NCBI RefSeq assembly: GCF_000814845.2 | Contig: NZ_CP010431.2 | Coordinates: 5,518,001 to 5,582,000 of the forward strand | From: Pandoraea sputorum | GTDB taxonomy: Bacteria; Pseudomonadota; Gammaproteobacteria; Burkholderiales; Burkholderiaceae | Direction: 5' to 3' | Length of the DNA stretch: 64,000 nucleotides | In this document: one piece after another, positions 26,038 through 35,312 of the stretch | How positions within the stretch are numbered: the first letter of the stretch is position 1 | Layout of the letters: each line of letters starts with the position of its first letter | Translations under genes and position numbers: made by a program | Notes under the pieces: generated by a model | The model's database searches: none | What the model saw: the letters and a program-made list of their open reading frames with translations, nothing else | Told to the model about the DNA's origin: nothing

Positions 26038-26432
26038 TCAAAAATCCGCGCAAGCGAGGACGCGGGTTCGCGGGGTATTTCGCCCTGCAAACCCAACCGC
26101 CGTTTCAAGTGGGGAATGTCAAGGGATAAGCAGTCGAAGAACCCCTCCAATTTGCGGAGTTGTCCCGAAGACTTATGCACAAATTCTCGCTGCGCCGCGG
26201 CAAGTGAGAGACCTCGACAAGGCACCGTCGACGCCGTTCATAAGCTATTGATCAAAAAGCGATTTTGATTCAAGCAAAGTCGGGGGTCCAAGCGACGCGA
26301 GGGCCGTGCAGCGAGGCTGGCGAGCCATAATCCCCACAGTTCTCAACATAGTTATCCACAAGCGTTTCGAAGCTGCCGGAAAGCCGACTCAAATCCGGGG
26401 TTTACCGAGACTTCTCAGGATTCACTTTAAGT
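26038..26432. promoter_or_regulatory. hemE-priA gap with two DnaA boxes and a small hairpin
   Basis: About 395 bases without a convincing gene. TTATGCACA at 26173-26181 and TTATCCACA at 26352-26360 both match the DnaA-box consensus TTATNCACA on the plus strand. ATCAAAA (26251-26257) and TTTTGAT (26263-26269) form a short AT-rich dyad that may be a terminator for hemE. The boxes precede priA, whose product restarts replication. Confidence 0.55.
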
Positions 26433-28934
26433 TTGACCCGCGCCGACGACCTCTCCGAACCGAGCGACGCATCGCACGACGATGCACTTGCTCCGGCGGC
26501 CCCGCCCCGTGCGGGTACGCCTGCCATCGCTCGCGTTGCGCTCGATACGCCGCTGATCACGCTGTTCGATTACCGTCTGGATCAGGCCGCGAGCCCCGGT
26601 CAGCTGGTGCAGGTTCCGTTCGGACGACGACAGGTTGTGGGCGTTGTCTGGGAATTGACGCAGCGCAGCGAAGTTGCGCCCGCGAAGCTGCGCGAAGTGA
26701 CATCTGTCTGGCACGAATTGCCGCCGCTCGGTGACGATTGGCGCGACCTGATGCAGTTCGCGTCGCGTTACTACCAGCGCGGTGTTGGGGAAGTCGCACT
26801 GCCCGCGATCCCCGGCCACCTGCGCACGCCGATGCGCTGGCCGCGTCTGCTTGCGCAGCGCGGCGTGCAACGGTTTCGCATCGCCGACGGTGCGCTGTCC
26901 ACACTGATGGAAAACGTCCCGGCGCGACTGCGTGCACAACGACGACTCGCCGAAGGGCTTGCGCAGGCGGGCACGCTCGATGCCGACGAAGCAAAGGCAT
27001 TGTGTTCGAAGGCAGCGGACGTGCTCAAACAATGGGCCGCCGCCGGATGGGTCGTCGTCGAGACCGTGCCGTTGCATGAAACGGTGCGCGATGTCGGGGA
27101 CGCAAGCGAGGTAGAGGATACAGAGCACGCAGAGGGCGCAGAGGGCGACGAAGCTACCGACGTCGGCGACGCGTCGTGCGCCGCTCTCGCCGAAGTGCTG
27201 GACGACGACACCGGCAGCGCCAGCCCGCTCGGCACGAAGACGCTTACCGTCGGACAGGCGGACGCCGTAGGTGCCATTCACGACGCCCTGATCGCCGCTG
27301 GCGCGCAGCGTCTGGATCAGACGACGAACGCCGACGACGCCCCCGCGTGCCCGCCCTTTCTGCTCTACGGCGTCACCGGCAGCGGCAAGACCGAAGTCTA
27401 TTTGCGCGCGGTCGCCGAAGCGTTGCATACGCGGGACGTGCGCGATGCTCAGGTGCTCGTTCTCGTCCCGGAAATCAACCTGACGCCGCAGCTCGAAGGC
27501 GTGTTCCGCGCGCGCTTCCCCGACGAGACGCTCGTCACCCTGCACAGCGGACTGGCCGAGGGCGAGCGCGCCCGGCACTGGCTCGCCGCCCATCGTGGCG
27601 AAGCGCGCATCGTGCTCGGCACACGTCTGGCGGTGATGGCCTCGCTGCCCCACCTGCGGCTGATCGTCGTCGACGAAGAACACGATCCGTCCTACAAACA
27701 GCAGGAAGGCCTTCGGTACTCCGCGCGCGACCTCGCCATCTGGCGAGCTAACCGCCTGCGTATCCCTGTGGTGCTCGGCTCGGCCACACCATCGCTCGAC
27801 AGCTGGAACCGTGCAGAGCAAGGTCGTTACGTGCGTCTGGCCATGCCCGAGCGCGCCACCCCCGACGCTGTGCTGCCGCGCGTGTCGCTCATCGACATGG
27901 AGATCGAGCGCAAGCGTCAGCGCGTCGTCCACGAAGGGCTGTCGCAGCCGCTCCTCGCGGCCATCCGTGCGCGACTGGAAGCGGGCGAGCAAAGCCTGCT
28001 GTTCCTCAATCGTCGCGGTTACGCGCCCGTGCTCAACTGCGATGCCTGCGGATGGATCAGCGACTGCCGCCGATGCAGCGCGCACATGGTCCTGCACAAA
28101 CCTGAGCGTCGCCTGCGTTGCCACCATTGCGGAGCCGAATCGCGTATTCCTCATGCGTGCCCCGACTGCGGCAATCTCGATCTGGCGCCGCTCGGACGGG
28201 GCACGCAACGGATCGAAGAAGCGCTCGCCGAACACTTCCCCGACGCGCGGCTCGCGCGAATCGACGCCGACAGCACGCGTCGCAAAGGCAGCGCACAGGC
28301 CCTGTTCGCGCAGGTGCATGCGGGCGAGGTCGACATCCTGATCGGCACCCAGATGGTGGCCAAAGGGCACGATTTCCGTAACGTCACGCTGGTGGGGGTG
28401 GTCAACGCCGACAGCGCCCTCTTTTCCCATGACTTCCGGGCGGCCGAGCGGCTCTTCGCGCAACTGATGCAGGTGTCGGGCCGCGCCGGACGCGCCGCGC
28501 GGGCCGACGGCCCCGGCGACGTGCTGATTCAGACGCGCTATGCGTCGCATCCGCTCTTCGCGTCGCTCATGCGCCACGACTACGCGGGCTTTGCCGCGCA
28601 GCAACTCGAAGAGCGCCGCGTCGCACTCTTGCCGCCGTACACCCATCAGGCCCTCCTGCGCGCCGAAGCCCGCAAGCTCGACGACGCCATGGCGTTCCTG
28701 AAGCAAGCCCGCGAAATCGCCGCCACCCCGGCGCTGAACGACCCGCGCATCTCTTTGTGGGACCCCGTCCCCATGACGATGGTCCGCATCGCAGGCACCG
28801 ACCGGGCGCAGCTGGTGGTCGAGAGCCCCCACCGGGGCGCGCTCCAGCGCTTCCTCACCCACTGGATGAGCGAGTTACGCGCGTTGAAAGCGCCCGTTCG
28901 CTGGCATCTCGAAGTCGACCCTCTCGAAATATAA
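26433..28934 (+). CDS. priA: PriA, primosomal replication-restart helicase
   Basis: An 833-residue DNA helicase. Parts in order: an N-terminal 3' DNA-binding region (about 33-130), Walker A GVTGSGKTEVYL at 313-324, the DEEH box VVDEEHDPSYKQQEGLRYSARDL, a zinc-binding insertion with paired cysteines (CDACGWISDCRRC, CHHCG, CPDCG), then helicase motifs IGTQMVAKGHDF and VSGRAGRA. The start is a TTG at 26433-26435. Residues about 223-250 are an acidic low-complexity insert coded by 9-bp repeats, lying between the DNA-binding part and the helicase. The rest is normal. Confidence 0.93.
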   Translation: MTRADDLSEPSDASHDDALAPAAPPRAGTPAIARVALDTPLITLFDYRLDQAASPGQLVQVPFGRRQVVGVVWELTQRSEVAPAKLREVTSVWHELPPLGDDWRDLMQFASRYYQRGVGEVALPAIPGHLRTPMRWPRLLAQRGVQRFRIADGALSTLMENVPARLRAQRRLAEGLAQAGTLDADEAKALCSKAADVLKQWAAAGWVVVETVPLHETVRDVGDASEVEDTEHAEGAEGDEATDVGDASCAALAEVLDDDTGSASPLGTKTLTVGQADAVGAIHDALIAAGAQRLDQTTNADDAPACPPFLLYGVTGSGKTEVYLRAVAEALHTRDVRDAQVLVLVPEINLTPQLEGVFRARFPDETLVTLHSGLAEGERARHWLAAHRGEARIVLGTRLAVMASLPHLRLIVVDEEHDPSYKQQEGLRYSARDLAIWRANRLRIPVVLGSATPSLDSWNRAEQGRYVRLAMPERATPDAVLPRVSLIDMEIERKRQRVVHEGLSQPLLAAIRARLEAGEQSLLFLNRRGYAPVLNCDACGWISDCRRCSAHMVLHKPERRLRCHHCGAESRIPHACPDCGNLDLAPLGRGTQRIEEALAEHFPDARLARIDADSTRRKGSAQALFAQVHAGEVDILIGTQMVAKGHDFRNVTLVGVVNADSALFSHDFRAAERLFAQLMQVSGRAGRAARADGPGDVLIQTRYASHPLFASLMRHDYAGFAAQQLEERRVALLPPYTHQALLRAEARKLDDAMAFLKQAREIAATPALNDPRISLWDPVPMTMVRIAGTDRAQLVVESPHRGALQRFLTHWMSELRALKAPVRWHLEVDPLEI
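27108..27152 (+). repeat. In-frame 9-bp repeats inside priA
   Basis: Five consecutive 9-base units: GAGGTAGAG, GATACAGAG, CACGCAGAG, GGCGCAGAG, GGCGACGAA. They code for E-x-A/T tripeptides (EVE DTE HAE GAE GDE) between the DNA-binding and helicase parts of PriA. Confidence 0.85.
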
Positions 28935-28958
28935 ATCGGTATACAGCGTTCCGGAAAT

Positions 28959-28964
28959 TTGACA
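28959..28964 (+). promoter_or_regulatory. Possible -35 element of the sorAB promoter
   Basis: A perfect TTGACA at 28959-28964 in the 138-base gap between priA and sorA. No matching -10 lies at 17 bases (GACGAT), so this is weak. A sigma factor other than the main one is possible. Confidence 0.25.
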
Positions 28965-29072
28965 ACATTGAAAGAATCTCCGACGATGCGGCCATAAGAA
29001 CGCTGCACGTCGAACGGTTCACGTCATCTGCACTGCATTTGAACGACAAGAAGTCCCTACAGGAGACATCCG

Positions 29073-30410
29073 ATGAAGTCGCACGACCGGAGCGCCGCCC
29101 CCACGGCGCCGCAAGCCGCATCCTCTCTCGTTCCTCCCGAATACGCCTTCTCCGAGTCACCGGCCGAGTCCGTTGTGGCCGAGGTGTCGCGCCGTCGATT
29201 TCTGCGACGTGCCGGTGCGCTCGGTGTCGGGGCGAGCCTCGCGGGCCGCGCACTCGATGTACTCGCCGCCACGACTGCGCCGCAGACGGTGACGCTGCCG
29301 TTCGCGAACGGCGAGCGCGAACTTGTCGCGTATCCGCAGAAGCGTCCGCTGATCCGGCTGACCGCACGTCCACCGCAACTGGAAACGCCGTTCGAAGTGT
29401 TCAACGACGGTCTGATCACGCCGAACGACGCCTTCTTCGTGCGCTATCACCTGGCCGGCATTCCGACCGACATCGATCCGGCGAAGCATCGGATTCGCGT
29501 CGGCGGCAGCGTCGCGAAGCCGCTCGACATCTCACTGGCATCGCTCAAGAAGGACTTCGGCGCGCCGGTCGAACTCGTCGCCGTGCATCAGTGCTCGGGC
29601 AACAGCCGGGGATTCTTCGAGCCTCGCGTGGGTGGCGGCCAGATCGCCAACGGTGCGATGGGCAACGCACGCTGGCGCGGCATTCCGCTCAAGCGCATTC
29701 TTGAGCGCGCGGGTGTTTCCGCCAGCGCGAAACAAGTGACGTTCGAAGGCCTCGACCGCCCGATCGTCCCGGCGACGCCCGAATTCGTGAAAGCGCTCGA
29801 CCTCGATCACGCGATGGACGGCGAAGTCATGGTCGCATTCGCGATGAACGGCAAAGACCTGCCGATGCTTAACGGCTTTCCGGTGCGACTCGTCGTGCCG
29901 GGCTACTACGGCACGTACTGGGTCAAGCATCTGGCGGACATCAACGTCGTGGACAAGGTGTTCGACGGCTTCTGGATGGCCACCGCGTACCGCATTCCCG
30001 ACAACGACTGCAACTGTGTCGAACCGGGCAAAGCACCGGAGAAGACCAAACCGATCGGACGTTTCACCGTGCGCTCCTTCGTCACCAGTCACAGCGACGG
30101 CCAGCAAGTGGCGGCGGGCAAGCCGATGCGGGTGCGCGGCATTGCGTTCGACGGCGGCGAAGGCATTCGCGACGTACAGTTCTCTACCGACGGCGGCCAG
30201 ACATGGCAGGCCGCAAAGCTCGGCAACGAGCTGTCGAAGTACTCCTTTCGCGAATGGACGGCGTCGTTCACCCCGCCGCAAGCCGGTGAGTATGTTCTGA
30301 AAGTTCGGGCGACGAATCGCGCAGGGGTCACGCAACCGCTGCAGTCGTTGTGGAATCCGGCTGGCTATCTGCGCAACGGGGTGGAAACCGTGCGCGTGGT
30401 CGCGGCTTAA
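29073..30410 (+). CDS. sorA: SorA-type sulfite dehydrogenase, molybdopterin subunit
   Basis: A 445-residue sulfite oxidase-family enzyme exported by the Tat pathway: SRRRFLRRAGALGVGASLAG at 39-58. The molybdenum-ligand cysteine is C174 in VAVHQCSGNSRGFFEPR. Downstream features are RLVVPGYYGTYWVKHLADI, and the C-terminal dimerisation domain (VRGIAFDGGEGIRDVQFSTDGGQTW). It oxidises sulfite to sulfate and passes electrons to the small cytochrome encoded 14 bases downstream. It differs clearly from the SoxC of the window's left end, so the organism has two molybdenum enzymes for late sulfur oxidation. AGGAGA lies six bases before the ATG. Confidence 0.9.
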   Translation: MKSHDRSAAPTAPQAASSLVPPEYAFSESPAESVVAEVSRRRFLRRAGALGVGASLAGRALDVLAATTAPQTVTLPFANGERELVAYPQKRPLIRLTARPPQLETPFEVFNDGLITPNDAFFVRYHLAGIPTDIDPAKHRIRVGGSVAKPLDISLASLKKDFGAPVELVAVHQCSGNSRGFFEPRVGGGQIANGAMGNARWRGIPLKRILERAGVSASAKQVTFEGLDRPIVPATPEFVKALDLDHAMDGEVMVAFAMNGKDLPMLNGFPVRLVVPGYYGTYWVKHLADINVVDKVFDGFWMATAYRIPDNDCNCVEPGKAPEKTKPIGRFTVRSFVTSHSDGQQVAAGKPMRVRGIAFDGGEGIRDVQFSTDGGQTWQAAKLGNELSKYSFREWTASFTPPQAGEYVLKVRATNRAGVTQPLQSLWNPAGYLRNGVETVRVVAA

Positions 30411-30424
30411 GGCGGGGGACAATC

Positions 30425-30775
30425 ATGAACTTCTCGAAATTGACGCGCAGCACCGCCCTCCTGTCCGGCCTTTGCGGCCTGCTCGGTGTTGTCGGCCTGA
30501 CGGCCACAGTCCCCGCCCATGCGCTCGACATCAAGCTGCCGCAGGAAACGTCGCAACTCAAGGCGTCGACGCTGGCAGGTCATCAAGCCGCCAGCGCATG
30601 GTGCGTGATGTGCCACTCCATCGACTACATCAACTCGCAGCCGCCCATGCCGTCCGCGTTCTGGCACGCCGAAGTGACCAAGATGGTGAAAGTCTACGGC
30701 GCACCGATTCCCGAAGATCAGGTCAAGCTGATCTCCGAGTATCTGGGCACGACATACGGCACTGACCATAAGTAA
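30425..30775 (+). CDS. sorB: SorB-type monohaem cytochrome c
   Basis: A 116-residue periplasmic cytochrome with a signal peptide ending VPAHA (about 33), a CVMCH haem motif at 60-64 and PPMPSAFWHAEVTKMVKVYGAP with a methionine near the haem. The following IPEDQVKLISEYLGTTYG is typical of SorB. It is 14 bases downstream of sorA and surely its electron acceptor. A hairpin about 30 bases downstream may end the message and also serve as a putA operator. Confidence 0.9.
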   Translation: MNFSKLTRSTALLSGLCGLLGVVGLTATVPAHALDIKLPQETSQLKASTLAGHQAASAWCVMCHSIDYINSQPPMPSAFWHAEVTKMVKVYGAPIPEDQVKLISEYLGTTYGTDHK

Positions 30776-30807
30776 CGCGCCGTTGGTTAACCTGTGAGCA
30801 GTACTGG

Positions 30808-30839
30808 GGTGCAACCCTAATTTTGACTCTGGTTGCACC
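30808..30839. promoter_or_regulatory. Inverted GTTGCA sites, likely PutA operator (or sorB terminator)
   Basis: GGTGCAACC (30808-30816) and GGTTGCACC (30831-30839) are exact reverse complements with a 14-base spacer, about 90 bases before putA. They contain GTTGCA, the site bound by the ribbon-helix-helix domain of E. coli PutA. TCTTTC follows, so a weak terminator after sorB is also possible. Confidence 0.6.
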
Positions 30840-30926
30840 TCTTTCGAAACCCGGTTACGATGCCGCCATTCACCCGCTATGGGTGTCACGCATTTTTGCG
30901 TTTTCGCGTCATCAGGGTCCCTTCTC

Positions 30927-33900
30927 ATGGCTAATACCACTCTCGGCGTCAAGGTCGACGATATCCTGCGCACTCGTCTCAAGACGGCCGCCCAGCAAAT
31001 CGAGCGCACCCCTCACTGGCTCATCAAACAGGCGATCTTCGCTTATCTGGAGCGCATCGAAAGCGGCGCGCTGCCGCCCGAGCTAAGCGGTGCAACCCAG
31101 TCGGGCACCGAGGTGATCGACGGCCATGCCGGCGACGACACCGTGCCGCATCCGTTCCTGGAGTTCGCGCAGAACGTGCAACCGCAATCGGTGCTGCGTG
31201 CGGCCATCACGGCCGCGTACCGTCGCCCGGAACCTGAGTGCGTGCCTGTGCTCGTCGGTCAGGCCAAGCTTGCACCGGCCACGGCCACGCTGGCGTCCGA
31301 TCTCGCCCGCAAGCTCGTCGTCGCCCTGCGCGGCAAGAGCACCGGCGGGGGCGTCGAAGGCCTGATCCACGAATTCTCGCTGTCGAGCCAGGAAGGCGTG
31401 GCGCTGATGTGTCTGGCAGAAGCGCTGCTGCGCATTCCCGACAAGGCCACGCGCGACGCGCTGATTCGCGACAAGATCAGCAAGGGTGACTGGCACGCCC
31501 ACATGGGCAATTCGCCGTCGATGTTCGTCAACGCCGCAACCTGGGGCCTGATGATCACGGGCAAGCTCGTCACCACGACAAGCGAGGCGGGTCTGACCAA
31601 GGCCCTCACGCGCCTGATCGGCCGTGGCGGCGAACCACTCATCCGCAAGGGCGTCGACATCGCCATGCGTCTGATGGGCGAGCAGTTCGTCACTGGCGAG
31701 ACCATCTCCGAAGCCCTCGCGAACAGCCGTAAGTACGAAGCCCAAGGTTTCCGCTATTCGTACGACATGCTCGGCGAAGCCGCGACGACGGAAGAAGACG
31801 CACAGCGTTACTACGCCAGCTACGAGCAGGCGATTCACGCCATCGGCAAGGCGTCGGCCGGACGCGGAATCTACGAAGGCCCGGGAATCTCGATCAAGCT
31901 TTCGGCACTGCATCCGCGCTACTCGCGCAGCCAGCACGAGCGCACGGTCACCGAGCTGCTGCCGCGCGTGCAGGCGTTGGCCAAGCTGGCCCGCTCTTAC
32001 GACATCGGCCTGAACATCGACGCCGAAGAAGCCGACCGCCTCGAAATCTCGCTCGATCTGCTCGAAGCGCTGTGCTTCGATCCGGAATTGGCGGGCTGGA
32101 ACGGCATCGGCTTCGTGGTGCAGGCGTATCAGAAGCGCTGCCCGTTCGTGATCGACTTCATCATCGATCTGGCACGCCGCAGCCGTCACCGCATCATGGT
32201 GCGTCTGGTCAAGGGTGCTTACTGGGACACCGAAATCAAGCGCGCGCAGGTCGACGGCCTCGAAGGCTACCCGGTCTACACCCGCAAGATCTATACGGAC
32301 GTGTCGTACCTCGCCTGCGCGAAGAAGCTGCTCGCGGTGCCGGATGCCATCTATCCGCAATTCGCCACGCACAACGCTTACACGCTGTCGGCGATCTATC
32401 ACCTTGCGGGCAACAACTACTACCCCGGCCAGTACGAGTTCCAGTGCCTGCACGGCATGGGTGAGCCGCTGTACGAGGAAGTCGTCGGCGCCATCGCCGC
32501 AGGCAAACTGGCGCGACCGTGCCGCGTGTATGCCCCTGTCGGCACGCACGAAACGCTGCTCGCTTACCTCGTGCGCCGTCTGCTGGAAAACGGTGCGAAC
32601 ACGTCGTTCGTCAACCGAATTGCGGACGAAACCGTCAGCGTCGACGAACTGATCGCCGACCCGATCACCGAAGCCGAGAAGGTGCAACCGCTTGGCGCAC
32701 CGCATGCCAAGATTCCGCTGCCGCGCGATCTGTACGGCACGTCGCGCGCCAACTCGTCGGGCTTCGATCTTTCGAACGAACACCGTCTGGCCTCGTTGTC
32801 GTCGGCCCTGCTCGCCAGTGCTGGCACCCCGTGGCGCGCCGCGCCGATGCTGGGCGACGGCGAGCGCACGGCAGGCACGCCGCGCGCTGTACGTAACCCG
32901 GCAGACCTGCGCGACATCGTGGGTCAGGTGATCGAAGCGACGTCCGCCGATGTGGAAGCGGCGCTGACGCACGCCGTCGCGGCGGCGCCGATCTGGCAAG
33001 CCACGCCGGTCGAAGAACGCGCCGACTGCCTGATGCGCTCGGCCGACCTGCTCGAAGCCCACATGCCCACGCTCATGGGCTTGTGCGTGCGTGAAGCGGG
33101 CAAGTCGCTTCCGAACGCCGTGGCCGAAGTCCGCGAGGCCGTCGACTTCCTGCGTTACTACGCCGCACAGATCCGCCAGGGTTTCTCGAACGACACGCAC
33201 CGTCCGCTGGGTCCGGTCCTGTGTATCAGCCCGTGGAACTTCCCGCTCGCCATCTTCGTCGGTCAGGTCGCTGCGGCGCTCGCGGCCGGTAACCCGGTCA
33301 TCGCCAAACCGGCCGAGCAAACGCCGCTCATCGCCGCCGAAGCCGTGCGCCTCATGCAAGCCGCTGGCGTGCCTTCCGGTGCACTGCAACTGCTGCCGGG
33401 TACGGGCGAGACCGTCGGTGCTGCGCTCGTTGCCGACGCTCGCACCAAGGCTGTGATGTTCACCGGCTCGACCGAAGTCGCCCGCATCATCGCGCGCACG
33501 CTGGCCGATCGTCTGGACGCCAATGGCCGTCCGATCCCGCTGATCGCCGAGACCGGCGGTCAGAACGCCATGATCGTCGACTCGTCGGCACTGCCCGAAC
33601 AGGTCGTGTACGACGTGCTCGCCTCGGCCTTCGACTCGGCCGGTCAGCGCTGCTCGGCCCTGCGCGTGCTGTGCTTGCAGGACGACATCGCCGACAAGAC
33701 GCTGCATATGCTCAAGGGCGCGATGCAGGAGCTTGCCATCGGCAACCCGGATCGTCTGTCCATCGACGTCGGCCCGGTGATCGACGCCGAAGCGCAGAAC
33801 GGCATCACCCGTCACATCGAACAGATGCGCGGCAAGGGCTTCCCGGTCGAACAACTGACGCTGCCGGACGCCGCTCGTCACGGCACCTTCGTGCCGCCGA

Positions 33901-34841
33901 CGCTCATCGAGCTGACCGACCTGAAGGCGCTGCAACGCGAAGTCTTCGGCCCGGTGCTGCACGTGATTCGCTTCAAGCGCGCGCAACTCGACAAGCTGCT
34001 CGACCAGATCAACGGCACGGGTTACGGCCTGACGTTCGGTGTGCATACGCGGATCGACGAGACCATCGCTTACGTGACGGAGCGTGCGCACGTCGGCAAC
34101 GTCTATGTGAACCGTAACGTGATCGGCGCTGTGGTCGGTGTGCAGCCGTTCGGCGGCGAAGGTTTGTCTGGGACGGGTCCGAAAGCGGGCGGTCCGATGT
34201 ATCTGCCGCGACTGTTGGCGACGCGTCCTGCCGCCCTCGCACCGGAGCTGAACCGCAACGAAGCCGCGCTCTCGCCGCTGGTGAACTACCGCGACTGGCT
34301 GCGTCAGCAAGCGGACAGCGCCCCCGCCATCGATCGCGTCGACCGTTATCTGGCGACGTCCGCACTCGACGCCACTGCCGTGCTGCCGGGTCCGACCGGC
34401 GAGCGCAATACGTACGGCCTGGAACCGCGCGGCCCGGTGCTGTGCGTGGCGGCGACGACACTCGGTGCACGCACGCAACTCGCGGCCGTGCTGGCGACGG
34501 GTAACAACGCAGTCTTCACCGACAGCGCCGCCGCCCGTGAACTCGTGGGTGCGCTGCCTGCGACGCTCAAGGGGCGTGCATCGGTGTTGGCCGCTGGCGC
34601 GGACGCCGCGAGCGAAGCGGCGCTGGCTGCGGTGCTGTTCGAGGGTGACAGCGACGAGTTGCGCACCCTGAACCGCCGCATCGCCACACGCAACGGTCCG
34701 ATTCTGTCGATGCAGGGCCTCGCCCCCGAGGCACTGGCGGCTGGCGACGACTACGCGCTGGAACGTCTGTTGTGCGAACGCTCGGTGTCGGTCAACACGG
34801 CCGCCGCTGGCGGTAACGCCAACCTCATGACCATCGGCTGA
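30927..34841 (+). CDS. putA: PutA, trifunctional proline utilisation protein and repressor
   Basis: A 1304-residue protein oxidising proline to glutamate. An N-terminal ribbon-helix-helix domain (TLGVKVDDILRTRLKTAAQQI, HWLIKQAIFAYLE) makes it the trifunctional type. The FAD-dependent proline dehydrogenase barrel follows (GRGIYEGPGISIKLSALHPRY, RIMVRLVKGAYWDTEIK, YPQFATHNAYT), then the pyrroline-5-carboxylate dehydrogenase domain with AETGGQNAMIVDSSA and catalytic cysteine GQRCSALRVLC. A C-terminal domain of unknown function completes the long form. I start at the ATG after which ANTTLGVKV begins, as in relatives. Inverted GTTGCA sites upstream suggest self-repression when proline is absent. 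putP follows at 471 bases. Confidence 0.95.
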   Translation: MANTTLGVKVDDILRTRLKTAAQQIERTPHWLIKQAIFAYLERIESGALPPELSGATQSGTEVIDGHAGDDTVPHPFLEFAQNVQPQSVLRAAITAAYRRPEPECVPVLVGQAKLAPATATLASDLARKLVVALRGKSTGGGVEGLIHEFSLSSQEGVALMCLAEALLRIPDKATRDALIRDKISKGDWHAHMGNSPSMFVNAATWGLMITGKLVTTTSEAGLTKALTRLIGRGGEPLIRKGVDIAMRLMGEQFVTGETISEALANSRKYEAQGFRYSYDMLGEAATTEEDAQRYYASYEQAIHAIGKASAGRGIYEGPGISIKLSALHPRYSRSQHERTVTELLPRVQALAKLARSYDIGLNIDAEEADRLEISLDLLEALCFDPELAGWNGIGFVVQAYQKRCPFVIDFIIDLARRSRHRIMVRLVKGAYWDTEIKRAQVDGLEGYPVYTRKIYTDVSYLACAKKLLAVPDAIYPQFATHNAYTLSAIYHLAGNNYYPGQYEFQCLHGMGEPLYEEVVGAIAAGKLARPCRVYAPVGTHETLLAYLVRRLLENGANTSFVNRIADETVSVDELIADPITEAEKVQPLGAPHAKIPLPRDLYGTSRANSSGFDLSNEHRLASLSSALLASAGTPWRAAPMLGDGERTAGTPRAVRNPADLRDIVGQVIEATSADVEAALTHAVAAAPIWQATPVEERADCLMRSADLLEAHMPTLMGLCVREAGKSLPNAVAEVREAVDFLRYYAAQIRQGFSNDTHRPLGPVLCISPWNFPLAIFVGQVAAALAAGNPVIAKPAEQTPLIAAEAVRLMQAAGVPSGALQLLPGTGETVGAALVADARTKAVMFTGSTEVARIIARTLADRLDANGRPIPLIAETGGQNAMIVDSSALPEQVVYDVLASAFDSAGQRCSALRVLCLQDDIADKTLHMLKGAMQELAIGNPDRLSIDVGPVIDAEAQNGITRHIEQMRGKGFPVEQLTLPDAARHGTFVPPTLIELTDLKALQREVFGPVLHVIRFKRAQLDKLLDQINGTGYGLTFGVHTRIDETIAYVTERAHVGNVYVNRNVIGAVVGVQPFGGEGLSGTGPKAGGPMYLPRLLATRPAALAPELNRNEAALSPLVNYRDWLRQQADSAPAIDRVDRYLATSALDATAVLPGPTGERNTYGLEPRGPVLCVAATTLGARTQLAAVLATGNNAVFTDSAAARELVGALPATLKGRASVLAAGADAASEAALAAVLFEGDSDELRTLNRRIATRNGPILSMQGLAPEALAAGDDYALERLLCERSVSVNTAAAGGNANLMTIG

Positions 34842-34864
34842 TCTTTCGATTCATCGATGTCATC

Positions 34865-34913
34865 CCGCCGGATTTAGCGACGTCTCCTCCCGGATTCGTC
34901 CTAAATCTGGCGG
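34865..34913 (+). terminator. Hairpin after putA; rest of putA-putP gap
   Basis: CCGCCGGATTTAG (34865-34877) pairs with CTAAATCTGGCGG (34901-34913), one G-T wobble, with a 23-base loop, 24 bases after the putA stop. No T-run follows. The remainder of the 471-base gap to putP shows no gene and no GTTGCA site. Confidence 0.55.
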
Positions 34914-35312
34914 TGCCGTTTCCCGCCCTCACTCCGTCGTTTCCCCGCTAACGCACCGATTTCATCCCGAGTCCGGGACACGTCGTCACATCAACACCCG
35001 CCTCAAACGTCTCACACGAGACCGCTCCCAGCGCTCGCCGCAGCCTCCGCGATACCGCCTGTAATTCCTGCGCACTACGGTTACCTCATTTGCGTCGTCG
35101 TCTTGCCGCTAGCTGCGTACATGCGCAATTTGAGCGAATTCGGGGTATCGTCGCGCCCGCCCCCGACATATAACGCGTCTCACCGCCTTCGAGCGGTTAA
35201 CCCGTGCCGACGACACGTATCGTCGGCCATTGCGGTCATCAGCACGCGTTTGCCCCTTTCGTCATGCCGGAAGACAGGCACGGCGCGCTCCTGAGCCGTA
35301 CAAGGAGGCAAC

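Noticed and set aside
26025..26225. A 66-codon minus-strand frame after hemE
   Set aside because: It overlaps the hemE end, has no Shine-Dalgarno sequence and no recognised family; it could be checked by conservation but is not supported.
26427..28862. An 811-codon frame antisense to priA
   Set aside because: A shadow of priA with no domain and arginine-rich composition.
31083..34478. A very long open frame (1131 codons) antisense to putA
   Set aside because: High-GC genes give long open frames on the opposite strand. The translation is rich in arginine, histidine and valine with no domain, and putA is certain.
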